Below are positions 6,333 through 7,537 of a DNA stretch of 7,537 nucleotides, piece by piece; positions within the stretch are counted from its first letter, which is position 1; each line of letters opens with the position of its first letter. The notes below the pieces were generated by a model. The model worked only from the letters and a program-made list of their open reading frames with translations, was not told the DNA's origin and did no database searches. Source of the DNA: Paracoccaceae bacterium (GTDB lineage Bacteria > Pseudomonadota > Alphaproteobacteria > Rhodobacterales > Rhodobacteraceae); assembly GCA_030625695.1 (NCBI GenBank), contig DAOUQK010000175.1, positions 1 through 7,537 on the forward strand. The letters run 5' to 3'. Position numbers and translations under genes: made by a program.

Positions 6333-7273
6333 CGTTCTTTTACTTTATTCAGGGCTTTGACATAGATCGAAGCTAGGCCAAACACCGTGACAAACAGGAT
6401 GACCGCATACGCCGAGGCATAACCGGTGCGCCATTTTTCGAACGCTTCGCGCTTGAGGTCGATCGAGGTCAGCGTGGTGATTGAGCCCGGTCCGCCGCCG
6501 GTAAGCTGCACCACCAGATCGAACATCTTAAAGTTCTCGATGCCACGAAACAGCACGGCAAGCATCAGGAACGGCAGCACCATTGGCACCGTCAGGGTCC
6601 AGAATTGCCGCCATTTACTGGCGCGGTCACATTCGGCGGCTTCATAAATGCTGTCCGGGATGGACCGCAGCCCGGCCAGACAGATCAGCATCACAAACGG
6701 CGTCCACATCCAGGTGTCGACAATAACAATCGACCATGGCGCAAGGCTGACCGAGCCGATCATCGAAAACGACGACGCATCCACGCCGCTGAAAAATTCG
6801 ACCACGTAGTTGAACAGCCCGATTTGCGGCTGATAAAGGAAGGTCCAGAAATTGCCGACCACCGCCGGAGACAGCATCATCGGCAGCACAATGATCGTGG
6901 TCCACAGATCGTTACCCTTGAATTTCTTGTTGATCAGATAGGCCAAGGCAAAGCCGATCAGCACCTGAAAGAAGATCGTCCAGAACAGAAAATGCGCGGT
7001 GGCCTGCATTGATTGCCACGTATCGGAATCGGTCAGAATACGTTCGTAATTGCGCAGGCCGATGTATTCCACTTCGCGCAGGCGGTTGGCCTTGAAGTTG
7101 GTAAAACTAAGGTTGATCGTCCAGATCAGCGGAAAGATATTGACCGCCAGCAACAGGATAATCGACGGCCCGACAAACAGCCAGGCAATGGTACGGTCAG
7201 AAAACCCGCGAATCCGCCTGCCAACACCCGGTGGGGTCGCCTGTGCGATGCGGTCCATTGGATTACCGGGCAT
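6329..7273 (-). CDS. CUT1 sugar ABC transporter permease 1, MalF/UgpA-like
   Basis: 314 residues from the ATG at 7271-7273, an inner-membrane protein with about six helices and a cytoplasmic basic N-terminus (RRIRGFSDR, 19-27). The first helix at about 29-50 (FVGPSIILLLAVNIFPLIW) is followed by SFTNF, typical of UgpA/MalF-type subunits; FDLVVQLTGGGPG near the C-terminus is a family hallmark. The EAA loop reads EAAECDRASKWRQFWTLTVP (211-230): the usual glycine after EAAxxx is Arg217. AGGA seven bases before the ATG supports this start; TTG at 7297 and ATG at 7258 are alternatives without a good ribosome site. It follows the binding-protein gene after 98 nt, and overlaps permease 2 by 4 nt. The length suits the short UgpA-like form, without the large periplasmic domain of E. 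coli MalF. Confidence 0.93.
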   Translation of the reverse strand: MPGNPMDRIAQATPPGVGRRIRGFSDRTIAWLFVGPSIILLLAVNIFPLIWTINLSFTNFKANRLREVEYIGLRNYERILTDSDTWQSMQATAHFLFWTIFFQVLIGFALAYLINKKFKGNDLWTTIIVLPMMLSPAVVGNFWTFLYQPQIGLFNYVVEFFSGVDASSFSMIGSVSLAPWSIVIVDTWMWTPFVMLICLAGLRSIPDSIYEAAECDRASKWRQFWTLTVPMVLPFLMLAVLFRGIENFKMFDLVVQLTGGGPGSITTLTSIDLKREAFEKWRTGYASAYAVILFVTVFGLASIYVKALNKVKER

Positions 7274-7280
7274 GAAGCGT

Positions 7281-7284
7281 TCCT
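7281..7284 (-). promoter_or_regulatory. Ribosome binding site for permease 1
   Basis: The minus strand reads AGGA, then seven bases, then the ATG at 7273. It is the reason this start is preferred over TTG at 7297 and ATG at 7258. Confidence 0.6.
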
Positions 7285-7328
7285 GAAAATTGCGCAAGAA
7301 GTGTCAGGCATGGCAGCCCGGACAGTAA

Positions 7329-7354
7329 GCGCGCCCCGGGAGACTAGGGCGCGC
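7329..7354 (-). other. GC-rich stem-loop between binding-protein and permease genes
   Basis: A perfect 8-bp inverted repeat, GCGCGCCC at 7329-7336 and GGGCGCGC at 7347-7354, with a 10-nt loop. It starts 17 nt past the binding-protein stop codon on the minus-strand transcript. No U-run follows (TTACTGTCC), so a complete intrinsic terminator is unlikely. In many sugar-uptake operons a structure at this place protects the mRNA of the binding protein and lowers expression of the membrane components; that role is inferred here from position. Confidence 0.6.
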
Positions 7355-7371
7355 CGTTGTTTTGGCCTGCT

Positions 7372-7537
7372 TTAACGCAGACCTTCGTCTTCAAACACCT
7401 CGACCCAGTCTTCGACCAGACCATCCAGCGCCTCTTTTGCGGTGCCCTGACCGGCGATAACATAGTTATGCACCCGGCTTTGCATCGGCAAAAGCAGCGA
7501 GGCATATGACGGCTCGGCCCAGAAGTCTTTTACGATT
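7372..7537 (-). CDS. ABC transporter substrate-binding protein, family 1 (C-terminal end only)
   Basis: Only the last 54 residues are in the window; the gene continues past the right edge. Read on the minus strand, the frame gives IVKDFWAEPSYASLLLP, then QSRVHNYVIAGQGTAKEALD and WVEVFEDEGLR before TAA at 7372-7374. This fits the C-terminus of CUT1 solute-binding proteins: a 'FWADPxYAxLL'-like segment, then 'hxxhVhxGQxTAKEALD' and a final amphipathic helix ending in 'EEAGL'. Family members are exported to the periplasm and deliver a sugar, polyol or oligosaccharide to the permease pair. The first gene of the visible operon is thus the binding protein, as is common in alphaproteobacterial sugar uptake operons. 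The ligand cannot be told from this fragment, and the signal peptide lies outside the window. Confidence 0.85.
   Translation of the reverse strand, partial: IVKDFWAEPSYASLLLPMQSRVHNYVIAGQGTAKEALDGLVEDWVEVFEDEGLR

Overview
The window reads as a piece of a moderately GC-rich alphaproteobacterial chromosome, most likely from the Rhodobacterales/Roseobacter group. That placement is an inference from protein style, GC-biased third codon positions and operon layout, not from a marker gene. It is almost fully coding. All but one gene lie on the minus strand, so transcription runs from the right edge to the left. No rRNA, tRNA, insertion sequence, CRISPR array or prophage gene was seen.

Layout in order of transcription: the C-terminal end of an ABC substrate-binding protein (7372-7537, cut by the right edge); a 98-nt gap with a GC-rich inverted repeat; two CUT1-type sugar permeases (6329-7273 and 5391-6332); a 62-residue two-helix membrane protein (5206-5394); two different MalK-like ATPases (4103-5200 and 3118-4110); and a fused DhaK-DhaL dihydroxyacetone-type kinase (1481-3103). 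After a 158-nt gap with two possible stem-loops comes a HAD-IIB phosphatase (483-1322). The only plus-strand gene is the C-terminal part of a CelD/BioF2-like GNAT acyltransferase (1-486), whose stop codon overlaps the stop of the HAD gene. From permease 1 to the kinase, genes overlap by 4 or 8 nt or are separated by 5 or 14 nt, which indicates one operon with translational coupling.

Working model (inference): the binding protein captures a small sugar, polyol or ketose in the periplasm, the permease pair driven by two non-identical ATPases imports it, and the DhaKL kinase phosphorylates a short ketose (dihydroxyacetone, or a tetrulose such as erythrulose) derived from it. A polyol dehydrogenase, if the substrate is a polyol, would have to lie outside the window. 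The HAD phosphatase may belong to the same pathway or be an independent unit. The least explained part is the small two-helix protein translationally coupled between permease and ATPase genes. The rest is a recognisable carbohydrate-uptake operon with an unassigned substrate, and I do not see a clearly new type of system.
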